Assembly: GCA_026686845.1 (NCBI GenBank)
Contig: JAIVEN010000013.1
Coordinates: 10,188,001 to 10,252,000, forward strand
Direction: 5' to 3'
From: Adenanthera pavonina
Taxonomy: Eukaryota > Streptophyta > Magnoliopsida > Fabales > Fabaceae
Length of the DNA stretch: 64,000 nucleotides
Shown: positions 21,922-33,550 of the stretch, in pieces
How the letters are laid out: each line of letters starts with the position of its first letter
Position numbering within the stretch: the stretch's first letter is position 1
Made by a program: the position numbers and the translations under genes
The notes under the pieces: model-generated
The model's database searches: none
What the model saw: only the letters and a program-made list of their open reading frames with translations
Told to the model about the DNA's origin: nothing

Positions 21922-24900
21922 TTACTTGGACCAGCAACAGTACGATCTGCGGGAGCTAGCGGGAGGAGGCACATCATCATCTGAATCTTGACTCCTCTTC
22001 AATACAATGGGATTAAAGCTGCTCTCCACCTCTCTCATCTTATGCACATACTCGTCAACTTTAGCAAGCAGCTGGCCGTCAGCCCACTGTAAGACCTTTT
22101 CAATCGCATCCTCAATCTTCTTCTTGTCTGTTAACGAGACCCCAGAGCCAATCTTATTGTTTATAGTTGTCTTGATGTTGTATACATATTTTTTCAAAAG
22201 CATTCCTTGCTGCAACTTTCCTCTTGTACCTCTCATCATCAGCCTTGTATTGCTCTGCTTCTTTAATCATCCTTTTAATTTCTTCCTTTGATAGTCTTCC
22301 TTCATTGAAAATAGTTATCTGATTCTAGTTTTCTCGGCAGAGACATTTAAGATGCCATTCTCATAAATGGAAAAGCAAACATTGAACTTAGCAACACCCT
22401 TTGCTTTTGGGGGAAGGGTTACCTTAAAAGTACCTAGCTAGTTGTTATCGTTAGCCCTTGTTCTCTTGTGACATCCGGGCACTGATGAGGGCAGGGAGTG
22501 ATCGCTGGCACAAGAAAAAGGGGTGAGATAAAGTGATAATGCACGGACAAGGAGCAGCTCCTGGCAGATTTCTAAGCGGGAGGGGCATATGAATGAATCG
22601 AATGCATACCGGAATGAGAGAGATCCAGAGACTGTATAGGTATGGAACTATACGGTTAAAGGATAGTTTAAAGAAATTGATAGGTACTACCTATACCAAC
22701 AAGGTACACCTACCTTTTAGGTAGCTTATCCCTTAAGAATTCCTCAATTAAGCGTGCTTGACTTGAAGCAATTATGAGATGGGTGACCTCTTGGAAATGA
22801 GGTGTGTGAGTGAGGACAAAACATACCGAAAGAGCTTGTGTTGGTTTGTGGAGACAGTCGTTAATCTCGAATAGCGGCCGGATGTTACATCTCTCACCTT
22901 CAAAAATGGGAAATGTCATTGACATTTGGTTTTCAATCACAGTAGTTTCTCTTTCTCCAGACATGGTCGTAGGAATGTTAGTGTTACTTGGAATTACTAC
23001 TTCCATGAGACCATTAGGTAAGTGAAACCCTAAGGACAATGGGGTGACCTCCCTTAAGAAAATGTTTGGAACATTTTCACTTGCTTGACCACATAATATA
23101 GCAGCTTGAACAGCAGCACTATAAGCAACAGCCTCATCAGGGTTGATGCTCCTGCACAGATCCTTCCCATTGAGGAATTGTTGCAATAATTCTTGAACTT
23201 TGGGAATTCTTGAAGACCCACCAACAAGGACGACATCATGAATGCTGCTCTTATCCATCTTGGCATCCAAGAGACACTTCTTTACAATTTCCAAGCACTT
23301 TATGAAGAGGTCTTTGTTCAATTCCTCAAACCTCGCACGAGTGATTGTTGAATGAAAGTCAGTGCCCTCATACAAAGCATCAACAATGGATGGGGAAGAA
23401 AGTATTCTCTTTGCTCTCTCACATGCAGCTCTTAGCCTCTTGATGGCCTTTTGACTCCCATTAATGTCCTTATTATATATGCTTCCTCTTGCACTCTTCC
23501 ACGAAGTGCTTCACCATTCTGTTGTGAAAATGTTCTCCTCCAAGGTGCGTGTCGCCTTCAACGACCTTAACTTTGAAGTCACCCTTGTTAATTGTGAGGA
23601 GAGACACATCAAAGGTACCACCGCCAAGATCAAAGACAAATATGTTCCTCTCCTGATCACGACAATCTTTCTTGTGGAGACCATATGCAGTAGCTGCAGC
23701 AGTGGGCTCGTTGATTATTTGAATGATGTTGAGTCCAGTAATTGAAGAAAGCAGGCACAGTGACAACTGCGTTCTTCACTGTGGAACCAATATAAGCTTC
23801 TGCAATCTCACGCATCTTTGCTAGTGTCATGGATGAGATTTCTTCTGGTATAAAATGCCTTTCTTGGGACTTAAAATTTACAACAATTTTTGGCTTGTCA
23901 TTATCACCTTCAATAACCTTAAACGGCCAAAGCTTCATATCACTCTGGACATGGGAGTCACTAAATCTCCTACCAATTAATCTCTTTGCATCTGCAACAT
24001 ATTAATGATTGCAAATAAAAATAAATAGCAAGTTACTATTTGCACAACCTAAAAAAATCTGAAGAACTATTTGAACAATTTGGTTTGGACTAATGCCAAC
24101 CATAATAATGTATTGGAAGTAAACAAGTGCCTAAACCAAAATTAAATTTCGCCATAAATACAAATTGAATAATAGACTAGGCTAGCCGGTAAATAAAATC
24201 CAGATTAAGGTCATGTTTATTTACGTATAAATATTATTTTTTATTGGCTTTTACCTTGCAGAGAAATAGATATCTTTTTTCTACGTTTAAAAATGTGGGA
24301 GGATTGAACACACGAATCAACTCACTGTATCAATTTTATAAGAAAATGTTTAAGAAATCAATCATTTTTTGACCTGTATGGGAAAAAAGAACTAAATTTA
24401 TGTAATGAATAATGAAAGAGGGACATGATAAAAATTAATGAACAGAGTTTAAGGTAAACTAGAATTTTTTTTTTTTCGGGGAAATGTCAAGTGATATAAT
24501 TATGTTCTGCACGTGCCTCTCTTGAGACTCACTCCAGAAACTTTTATAAGCGTTGTGTCATTTAGGTCATATTTTGAAAGGATATGCATGCAGGTTAGGG
24601 ATTTTTTGAAAGGCTTACTGCCCCACCAAATTTGGAAAGATACTCTTCTATACATAACTGAGACACTCCTATAAGAAAATTTATGAACTAAAATTAAAAG
24701 GTATTAAGCCCAGTTCAGAATAATTGTAGTAATTATAGTAAACACAGTGGTTAGATATTCTCAATTCTCATAAAATCAAACTAGTTGTAATATTCAGCAG
24801 AAAGAAGATACCAAAGACAGTATTTGCAGGGTTAAGTGCAGCCTGGTTCTTCTCCGACCATCCTTTGAGTATCAGTGAAGGCAACATAAGACGGTGTGAT

Positions 24901-25017
24901 TCTATTCCCTTGGTCGTTGAAGATGATCTCCACCTGGTTGTGCTGCCATACTCCCACGCAGGAGTACGTGGTTCCGAGATCGATTCCGATGGCAAGTTTC
25001 TTTGAGCTCTCACCCAT
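21922..25017 (-). pseudogene. Cytosolic-type HSP70 pseudogene with intron
   Basis: Exon 1 (24812-25017) starts with ATG and encodes the first HSP70 signature (IDLGTTYS). An 820-bp intron (23992-24811; G^GTATCT donor, TTGCAG acceptor) splits an aspartate codon at the position typical of plant cytosolic HSP70 genes, so this is not a processed copy. Exon 2 (23991-21922) carries signature 2 (DLGGGTFDVSL), signature 3 (VLVGGSSRIPKVQEL), the start of the substrate-binding domain and the helical lid. Breaks: about 8 bp lost near 24848, about 38 bp lost near 23750, a frameshift near 23475, a solo LTR at 22467-22889, in-frame stops at about 22430 and 22315, and a frameshift near 22200. The C-terminus lacks the EEVD tail that binds TPR co-chaperones. 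The remaining coding length is about 1.85 kb, slightly short of the usual 650 codons. Confidence 0.92.
22467..22889 (-). mobile_element. Solo LTR (423 bp) inside the HSP70 coding region
   Basis: The element has ends TGTGACATCCGG and CCGGATGTTACA, an almost perfect terminal inverted repeat (TGTRACATCCGG). It is flanked by a perfect 5-bp target duplication TCTCT (22462-22466 and 22890-22894). HSP70 homology stops at one edge and resumes at the other, within the substrate-binding domain. On the minus strand the host frame runs into the LTR and terminates at 22710. It looks like a compact LTR of Ty3/gypsy or TRIM type; the strand is arbitrary. Confidence 0.85.
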
Positions 25018-25096
25018 TTTCTTTCTTTCTCAAATGAATGGAAGTTTGGAAATGATTCAAAGGCTGTGAGTCTGAGAAGGAATTGAAGAGTGCTAG

Positions 25097-25226
25097 TATT
25101 TATAGCCCTTCACAATGTGATGGAAATTACTTGGAACTTAATTGCAAATTATAGGAGGATATAAGAGCTAGGAAGTTGCGGAACACAAATGTCCAATTTA
25201 GTTTTGGGCATTCTTCTGAAAACTTC
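25097..25226 (-). promoter_or_regulatory. HSP70 core promoter: TATA box and heat-shock element
   Basis: On the minus strand TATAAATA lies at 25104-25097, 80 bp upstream of the ATG. A heat-shock-element-like array, GAA-gt-TTT-ca-GAAGAA (25226-25214, one mismatch to nGAAnnTTCnnGAAn), lies about 110 bp further upstream. This spacing suits binding by trimeric heat-shock factor. The promoter may still work although the gene is broken. Confidence 0.55.
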
Positions 25227-25229
25227 CAC

Positions 25230-25626
25230 AACTGTAACTTACTGCATATAAAAGCATCGTTTGGTTTGACTTTTACAAAATTAGGAAACGCAAGTGTACG
25301 TAGTACTTTTCTGGAATAAAACTGATCGTACTCTACTTGCGTTTCTTAATCAATACAATGAGGATCTGCTTACGTAGTAGATATGACAATGGAAGTTTAG
25401 GCAGAAAACAAAATAGTAGCTAGCTTTCATGAAATGACATGCACGTTAGGTTGCAACACAACTTGCCATCCCAGGGCCCTCATGCACGCATGGATCTGCT
25501 TCCTCCAGACTTCAAAATTGATTCAATGACCATAAATTAAAACAGAGATAATTCGATTCTCAGCACCAAGTAAATCTAATTTAGGGGGAAAATATTAAAT
25601 ACTTTGTCCACAATATCCTAAAAGGT
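25230..25626. other. HSP70 upstream intergenic DNA
   Basis: No gene. The stretch has 'tgcatataaaagcatcg' (about 25245), another TATA-like site of unknown use. Confidence 0.3.
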
Positions 25627-25850
25627 CTATTAGTTCTTATTGCAAGTAGGGATACTCCTCATAGACAATCCAATGAGGATCCAAATTGTCTCTGAGGAGT
25701 ATCCCTACGTGCAATAAGAACTAATATAGTGGGAGGGAAAAGTATCTTAGAACCAGACTTGATAGGGTATTTGATTAGTGGGAGGGAAAAGTATCTTAGA
25801 AATAGACTTGATAGGGTATTTGATTAGTGGGAGGGAAAAGTATTCCCTTG
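25627..25850. repeat. Foldback (43-bp arms) joined to 49-bp tandem repeats
   Basis: The left arm (25627-25669) and right arm (25685-25729) are near-perfect inverted copies containing 'ttcttattgcaagtagggat' and its complement, separated by about 15 bp. Starting in the last bases of the right arm, a 49-bp unit beginning 'agtgggagggaaaagtat' is repeated at 25728, 25777 and, partially, at 25826. The structure would fold into a stable hairpin. Confidence 0.85.
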
Positions 25851-26061
25851 TGATCTTCGCAGAAAAAATAGAACACGTATTCTTTATGAGAATTGGATTA
25901 TTTATTAATTATTAATAGATTTTTTAAACATGAAATTACCCTTTCGTTTTATGTTTTATACTCTATTTCATGTTATGTATTAAATTTCAAGTATGTTATG
26001 CATGTATGCGTGAGGGTGTGTGTGTTTGCATCTGCCAACAGATTTTGGTTTAAATGAAATG

Positions 26062-26483
26062 GGTGTCTCCTGCCACCCTCCTACCACGGTCCTAATTTTT
26101 TATTTTATTAATTATAAATTATAATTTAAAAAATATACTTTTTATAGACATGCAATTATGTATTTGAACAGTTTTTATTTTTTTTAATATTTTTTCTCTG
26201 CAATTATATAACTGAATGACTGCAGAAATCTAATTTCTACTTCTTAGCATTAAAGGGATAAAAACTGCATAAATATATAATTGTATAATTCTTATTTTTT
26301 ATATATCAGAAGGCTTTGAATCCTTAATCTCTACTCATATTTCACCCTATCTTTACCTTGAACTAGTCTCAGGCGACTTATAATTGTATGATTCTAAAAG
26401 TATATTTTTTTCATTTATAATTTTTAATTTTAAAAAATTAAAAAAAATCAAATCCTGCCACGGTGGGAGTGGCAGGAGACACC
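26062..26483. mobile_element. MITE with GGTGTCTCCTGCCAC ends (422 bp)
   Basis: The left end ggtgtctcctgccaccctcc and the complement of the right end, ggtgtctcctgccactccca, form a terminal inverted repeat that also includes 'accacgg/accgtgg'. The interior is AT-rich and non-coding. The target duplication is unclear: 'tttaaatga' to the left and 'tttaagtga' to the right lie a few bases outside the ends and might be a 9-bp duplication of Mutator type. Confidence 0.55.
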
Positions 26484-27505
26484 TTCACCTTGTTTAAGTG
26501 ACATCTGTTTTGAATATAAATGTCATATATGGGAATCATATCTAACTTAATCAGAAACAACGTTGGCAAAAAGGAAAAAATGTTCCTCAGAATCCACATT
26601 AAATTCTTTTTGCCATTATTATTATTTTTTTGTTTAACAACTTTTGAATAGGATGCATGCCCCTTCCAATCAAAATTATTAATTTTTTGAGCTGAATATA
26701 ATCTTTTCTCCATCTTCTTTAAAAAAAATTATCATTGGATTTTTATTAAAACTAGACGCGGAGTCAGACTCTGCACAAAATTTAAAACGGACCATATTGT
26801 TTATATCTTGTAAATCGTGCAACTTATTGGATTCTTTTAACATATATATATTGATTTAATTTGGAATGAAAGTGAAAATTAGACCATGAATAAAAAATAA
26901 TATAAAGAATTCCTAACCAAATGAACCTATAAACTCACTTTAAATGAGTATTGAGCTTTTTACCCCTCAGTTCAGCTATCCTTAATAAAAATAATGCCTC
27001 TATAATAGTAAGTAAGCCGCGCACGGGACACAACAAGGCATTCAACACAACTTGGAGTCCAAGTTGTAACAGAACTTGCCAGCTTAGAGCCGTCATGCTC
27101 AGAGACAGGTTCCTCAATTGGCGGCTGTATAATTTTTTCACAAAATATATTTATTATTATTTAATAATAATTATACATTTAATTGCATACAATATTTTTT
27201 ATCTGTAAAAATAATTTTTTATTTATTTTTATATTAAACAGTTCATAAATTTTAAACATACACGTATATGAGTATGTGCTTCTGCAAAACGATCTTAGTC
27301 TTTTTTTTCCCCTCCTTCCAGAGGATCGAGACACACACACATAGGAATCTAATGTATATTAATTTATTAAAAATCGACATCAGAATTATCATTGGATTTA
27401 TTAAATTAAATTGAATTTGAAAATGCAAAATGGTAAAATAAACAATATGAAAAATCAAAGCAATCATATGACCATGCAAATTCAGATCTAATTAATTCAT
27501 TGACT
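26484..27505. other. AT-rich intergenic DNA
   Basis: No gene is supported. Around 27010-27130 there is a locally GC-richer patch (near 'agccgcgcacgggacac') without a recognisable product. Confidence 0.3.
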
Positions 27506-27509
27506 ATAA

Positions 27510-27650
27510 GCAGTTTTTTTTTTCTTATCGAGACAACTATAAATATACACTTATTTATCCATTCACCCACCCACCTAAATGACAGCTTGTCATCGATGAG
27601 ATTTGATCCCGCGATCACAAGTTGCCATTAAACTATTTAGTTATTGGTAG
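27510..27650 (-). mobile_element. SINE-like element, minus strand
   Basis: On the minus strand there is a tRNA-like A box (tagtttaatgg) about 30 bp before a B-box-like motif (ggatcaaatct). The body ends 'ttgtctcgataag' and is followed by an A-run (T-run 27516-27525 on the plus strand). This is the layout of plant tRNA-derived SINEs transcribed by RNA polymerase III. A target duplication was not identified. Confidence 0.5.
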
Positions 27651-30600
27651 CAACTTTTTGTTTTATTACTGCTTATAATCTGGTTATTTTTTAATGAAAT
27701 TCCTTTACACTAAAAAAAAAATTCGTTGACTTAATAGTAAACTCGACCAAAAACGTCATCCATGAGTTGCGACTCTGAAACAGACAAAAATATATTTAAT
27801 GTTAGAAATCAGAATCACTATTCAACACAGAAATTTTTATTCAAGATAATACTTAAAATCCGTTTGAAAAGGATTTTGGCATCTAAAACTGTCATAGGAG
27901 TCTAAAAAAAAAATTGCAATAAGAGTTGTACTTTTGGTTCAAAAAATAAAATAAAAAATAATTATTAAGAATCTTAGAAGTGGCTTTTTCTTATTGTAGC
28001 ACCGTAGCAGTATTGGTTGATAAGTTTTTAATATCATTGTTTCAAACTTATTGTGCACATTTAATTAAAATAAAAAAATATTGTAGATCAGATATTGAAA
28101 AGTTTTCTACATTAATTTCAACATAAATTCAAAAATACTCGAATAAAATATATAAATGTAAAACACGTAATTCCAACATTATGAGGATATTAGAGCTAGC
28201 TAGGAAGCTGCTTAAGATAGCTGTTTAAATAGAATAACTCGGTTTGATTGTCTTTCATCAGAGACTTAGTTTTTTCACAAAAAAAAAAATCAAAGACTTA
28301 GTTTGTTTAATATTTTTAAGTTTATATTACTAAAACCTTAAAACTTGATAGGGCTTTAGGCCCACAAATACTTGACTGGGCTTTGGTGGGCTTACTGTAA
28401 GTGAGATGGGCTAGCCATAGATATAGCTTAGTCCAAATAACGAATGAGATTTAAGGTCGGTTCTAAGATCGAATCTCGGCCTATGGACTTAAGTGGGTTG
28501 GGACTGGACTATCCAATAGGCTAAGCATAATATTTTGCACGTTTACAAAAAAAAAATATTTTGCATAATATCGTAAATTTTTTTAACCGTATAATTTACT
28601 AAGTTTTCAATTTTTCATTTTTACTATGTTAGTTTAAAAGTAAAAATGTGATATCTTGCGGAATACTTTATTTACAAAAATGTTACCTCATGGTTAATTA
28701 ACTAAAATTTTATTGTGGTCCATTATAATGGAATTTTTTTTTGTGAGAATGTATACCTCTTAATGTGCTTTATTTATAGATTTCAAGCCCATTCCAAGCA
28801 AGTTGCATCTCGTTAATTTTGAAGCCTATTCTGGCCGCACAAAAAAAAAAAAGCTTATTTAATTCAACATCTATATATCTAATAATTTTGTAGGAAGCCA
28901 TGGCTTATAACTTTTTATTATGTTAATAAATTATTTTCATCATCATATTCATTGATTACATGAAAATTAAATTAATTATTTAAGGAATTAAAATTATCAA
29001 TTATTGATTAAGTTAATATTTTAAATAAGTATTCAATAAAATGTCATTTTAGGTTTAATAATTAATTCCATTATAACTAAGGAACATATTTTCTAAAAAT
29101 ATGAGAAACTTCACTCATTCAGGTAAAATGGATATTGTACGATGGTTTATCAACAAAAAAAAATTCTTTTTAAACTTCTGCACTCATAAGCAATTAATTA
29201 AGTAAATAAATTCTTATGAAATGATGCCCACAAAGATCGTTAGTACTTTGAGCTATGAGACTTACTCTAACCTAATGAGCCTTTAAACTCAACTCACCAA
29301 AACTTTTCATTATGAAAAAAATATGATGAAATTTCATATACACAAAAACCATATACTTAATTGTTATGTTTCAATAGAAGAAATTTATTAGAAAAATAAA
29401 AATGATCCGATGAAAAGCTTTTTTACTATTATCCCCTATATAATCAAAGTTCATTAATTTTGAAAATATTATCAATTAAAACAAATAGATAATGATATTT
29501 TTGTTTCCCTACATTTTGATAGCAATTTTTTCTGCTGCTACACGCTTGTCTATCACTATTTTCACTCTTATGGATTTTATACATATATATCTCATTTACC
29601 GGTGATATATTTTGCCTATTGTCCTATGTGTAAAATTTTTTTTAATATTCTAAATACTTTACTTGAACAAATGTGCATATATATTGTCAACCAATAAATT
29701 TATTAGAAGTTGGAATCCACCTTTTACAAGAATCCTTCCTTTCAATATTAGAAACCTACAACTTTGAGGATGAAAGCAATATCAATTTTTAAAATTAATA
29801 ATTACTAAATCTGTCATTCAATTTTTGTAATTGTACATCATATTTAATTCGTTGTAAGTGACTTGTCCTCGATATATACTTATATTAATTATTTTTATTA
29901 TAAAATATTGCATGAACAATAAAGATGTGAAAGAAATCAATACAGTCATAGATTTTTTTTAATCGAAAATATTTAATCTACACTTCTCAGATATTTAAAT
30001 TCTTTGAAAGCTCTTTCATTTAGGGGAAAATATATACATAAAAGCCCAAGTAATTCGTCATTGTAGTCCAAAATAAACGAGTGAAAGCCATTAAGGCCGT
30101 GTTTGGTATACTCTCAAGAAAAAGCATACAAATGGAGATATATAATTACTATTGTACAAATTATTCATTCCCTTTCACAATAATAGCCTAATTTTTGGAG
30201 GATTATGATTTTAAAATATAAGTTAATTTGCAAAATCTATGCAATGTTTAATAATAGTTTTTATTTTTACCACTCGGGAATAATTAGAAGAGTTATGGTG
30301 GAGAAAGAACAAAAAAAATATAATTAAGATGTGTTATAATTTAATGAGAATAATTTTAAAAAGTTATGAAAATTTAAAAAAAAAATCAATGTTTTCAATT
30401 AATTTTAACCAATTTTCTTACTATATGTAAAATAATAAATTAATATAATTATAATATAAAACGAAGTAATTTCTTGTGTATTGCATAAAATCTAAAAGTA
30501 AGTCAAATTATGTATGACATATTAATAGTTTGACTTAGTATAGATTTGATATTTTATATCTATGTATCAATATATAAATATGAAATAAGATTACATGCAC

Positions 30601-33090
30601 TCCTTTTGATTCTTACGGTAAGACCTTGAACATTTTACAAGGCATATTAATTATTTTCATACATAAATACCTTTAATTTAATTCTCTCACATTTACCCTT
30701 TGCTTAGCATGGAAAAAAAGAGGGGGGAAAGAAAATTATGGAGGAAAGTTGGAGGAAGAACCATATTTTTTCTTACTTGACTACTATGAAGAAAAAAATA
30801 AAATGAAGAAAAAACTAAGGGGAAAATAATACATTAAAAATCTTAGTATTTTTTGATGTGTTTTTTGTGTTTAATTTCTGTCATATATTTATTTGATTGT
30901 TTCACATAAATTCTTACAAATATAAAAGATTTATTTAGCTAGACTAGATATCTATTATCCTGTTGTTATTCTTATCAGTATAGTAGATTCAAGATACCAT
31001 ATACAAATTGGTCCTCTCCCTGCCTAAAAGTTAGATATTTATAATTATTTTTTTAAAAAAATATTTTAAACCTAATATTAATGAATATATAATAATATTA
31101 ATTACTTAGCAGTGAAAATTAACATATTAATATTGAATCATGCGCATGTAGAAATTTTTTGTTAGCATTTTCCTGTAGATAGGGAAACTTTTAATTATAT
31201 TTTAAAAATTAAAAAATTAAAAATAAATAAAATAAAGTTAAGGAATCAAAATAAAACCTAGTATAAACTATAGGGATCAAAAGCATAGTTATATCTAATT
31301 TTATCAAATACTATTTTCATTCTCATTTTCATTTTCATTCCAATTCTTATAAATATATTTTACGAACAGCTGACTCAAATATATATATATATATATATAT
31401 AAATCCGCGAGGTCACTTTCACTTGCCATTTTCATATACGAGCCGACTCCAAGTGGCATTGATTTTTTTTTTGGGTAAAAGAAAAGGTAATTACATATAT
31501 TCTATAAAAAAAATGAAAAGTACAAAGTCTAAATAATATGAGAAAAGATCGTATAGAGGGAAATTTACAAAAGAGATTTCTGGTATCAAACAAAATAGGA
31601 TTTAGAGACCAATAATAACCAATTTTCTTTGTAAGAATTTTTACAACAGAAAAACACTTAAAAAAACAAGGGTACACCGCAAGGACGAGGGGTTGGAGCG
31701 AAGTTACATAAGGAAAATAAGACATCCTCATAGAACTTCTAGGTACCACATGATCTTTCCACTCTTCTGTCAAATTTCTTCTTCCAATTCTAGGGATAAT
31801 TCTCTTCTCCCACTGGAGAAATTTTACAAGAAACAAATGCTGATTTCCTTTTTTTTTTTTTTAAATCTGAAAACAAGCTTCCAACAATTCCGTAGTATTA
31901 GAGGTTGCAAATGACCACCATCGAATTGAGAGGAGTGACAGATAGCAGTAGTGTGTCTAAATAGAGAAGAGGCTATATATATATATATACATGGACTTCA
32001 TTTTCTTTGGAACATGAATAGCATTGATTATATTATACATAACGCGTAGCTGTCCCATTCAATAATCTGTATAGATTAGACAGAGCGTTCCTTAATAAAT
32101 CTTCAGCACATGATCTGCTATATTTTAATAATCTATTGCCACCTATTTCTATATGCTTACATATATATCGCCTATCGGTGGAAAATTGACTCCTGCCTAC
32201 AGATAATTATGTGTTTTTTTATTGAAAAGGAAAAAAAAAAAAGGGCATACCGAACTTCTTTGCATCGCGTCTGTGTGGGACAAATACCTAAAATTTTTTT
32301 AATAAAAAGCCTTACCAGCCACTTAACTTCTGTAAGAAGTGTAGAAATTTCATTATTCACAAATCACAAGTTTAAAAGTGCAAATTTCCTTGAATTTTTT
32401 AATAGTTCTTCACGCATTATATTAAGCTCCGACAATGTTTTGTTCTTTTAAAATTTTTAATATATTTTAGCAGAATTTAAATATTAAAAATAAGTATAAT
32501 TTTGAAAATAAATTATCTATTCCATGAATGGCATGAGAAATATATCAAGACGTACATTGAAAGTTTACAATCATATCCAAATGTATGCTTATCCATTTCT
32601 TTTCTTTTTTTTTTTTAATTTTTTCCTTGAGGCTTATCCATATCGTTCTCTAATAATAACTTTTTTCCTTATTAAACTTAGACTCTCCGTTTGTTAAATT
32701 GGTGTGCAATAAAAATTCTTCAGCTATGTTTATCCAAAAAAAAAAATCCTTGAGCTATTGACTTAGGCCGTTAAAATAATTTTTTTAATACCATAAATGC
32801 TTAACAAGAGATAGGGACGCGACAAGTTTGGGTGAATTTTCGCTTCACTGGAAAGGAAGAGTTAAGAATGTAAATACTACTTGGCTGCTTAATTATTAGA
32901 AAACGAATGGTATTTAAATGAAAATACATACATGTACTCAAAAAATTAATTAATTTAAATAAAAAAAGAAATACAGCATTTTAACTTTGAAACTCTTAAA
33001 TAACGAGGAGCTAACCTTAATAATTTCGACAAAAGCAAGCGTTTTTATTTCAATATCAAATCTAATTAAAAATAAACCATAACCAACAAG
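27651..33090. other. Long AT-rich intergenic region
   Basis: No gene is supported in these 5.4 kb. A frame of 134 codons on the minus strand (31836-31432) is the longest, but it has no recognisable domain and is rich in aromatic codons from AT-rich DNA. A 'ggccgtgtttggta' motif at 30102, often seen at plant transposon ends, has no partner that I can find. TA microsatellites lie at 31377-31400 and 31975-31989. Confidence 0.35.
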
Positions 33091-33094
33091 GTCA

Positions 33095-33276
33095 TGAGAT
33101 AATTGGTATAGATAACTCGGTCTTTTAAACATGACACTCTGGCTTAGATCCTTAGCCCCATATGTATGGAAAATGCTTTGTTGAAAGAAGTAAATTCCAC
33201 TTTGGTGATCTATATACCTCGAATGAATTAATTTTCGATTATTAGTTGAAAGATACTCTTTGTGCTAAAAAAAAAC
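33095..33276 (+). mobile_element. SINE-like element, plus strand
   Basis: An A-box-like 'attggtatagata' is followed about 35 bp later by a B-box-like 'ggcttagatcc'. The body reads 'ccttagccccatatgtatgga...ccactttggtgat...gttgaaagatactctttgtgct' and ends in an A-run. The element at 33359-33547 has the same body in the opposite orientation, which supports a mobile family. Confidence 0.5.
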
Positions 33277-33358
33277 TCATAGACAAGGGATTTTATATAT
33301 TTCCTCACACTTATCTTTCAAATATAATTAGATAGGGATGAATTATATGTGTTTTGTC

Positions 33359-33547
33359 TTTTTTTTTTGTTACCACTAAGAGTATTTTTCAATTGACAAT
33401 TGAATACTCTCCATTTATTAAATTAGTAATTACCAAAGTGGGTTTTGTCTTTTCCAATAAAATCTTTTTCCAAACACACGGCTAAGGATCAAATCCAAAA
33501 TAGTATGTTTAAGGAACCTAACTATATATATCTACTAACTGCGCCAG
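33359..33547 (-). mobile_element. SINE-like element, same family, minus strand
   Basis: Read on the minus strand, it starts 'ctggcgcagttag', has a B-box-like 'ggatttgatcc', and then the same body order as 33095-33276: 'ccttagccgtgtgtttgga', 'ccactttggtaat', 'caattgaaaaatactctta'. It ends in an A-run (T-run 33359-33368 on the plus strand). Its 5' edge is 3 bp from the start of the LTR at 33551. Confidence 0.52.
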
Positions 33548-33550
33548 AAT

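Noticed and set aside
30098..31350. Transposon bounded by ggccgtgtttggta
   Set aside because: The complementary end motif could not be found within a reasonable distance.
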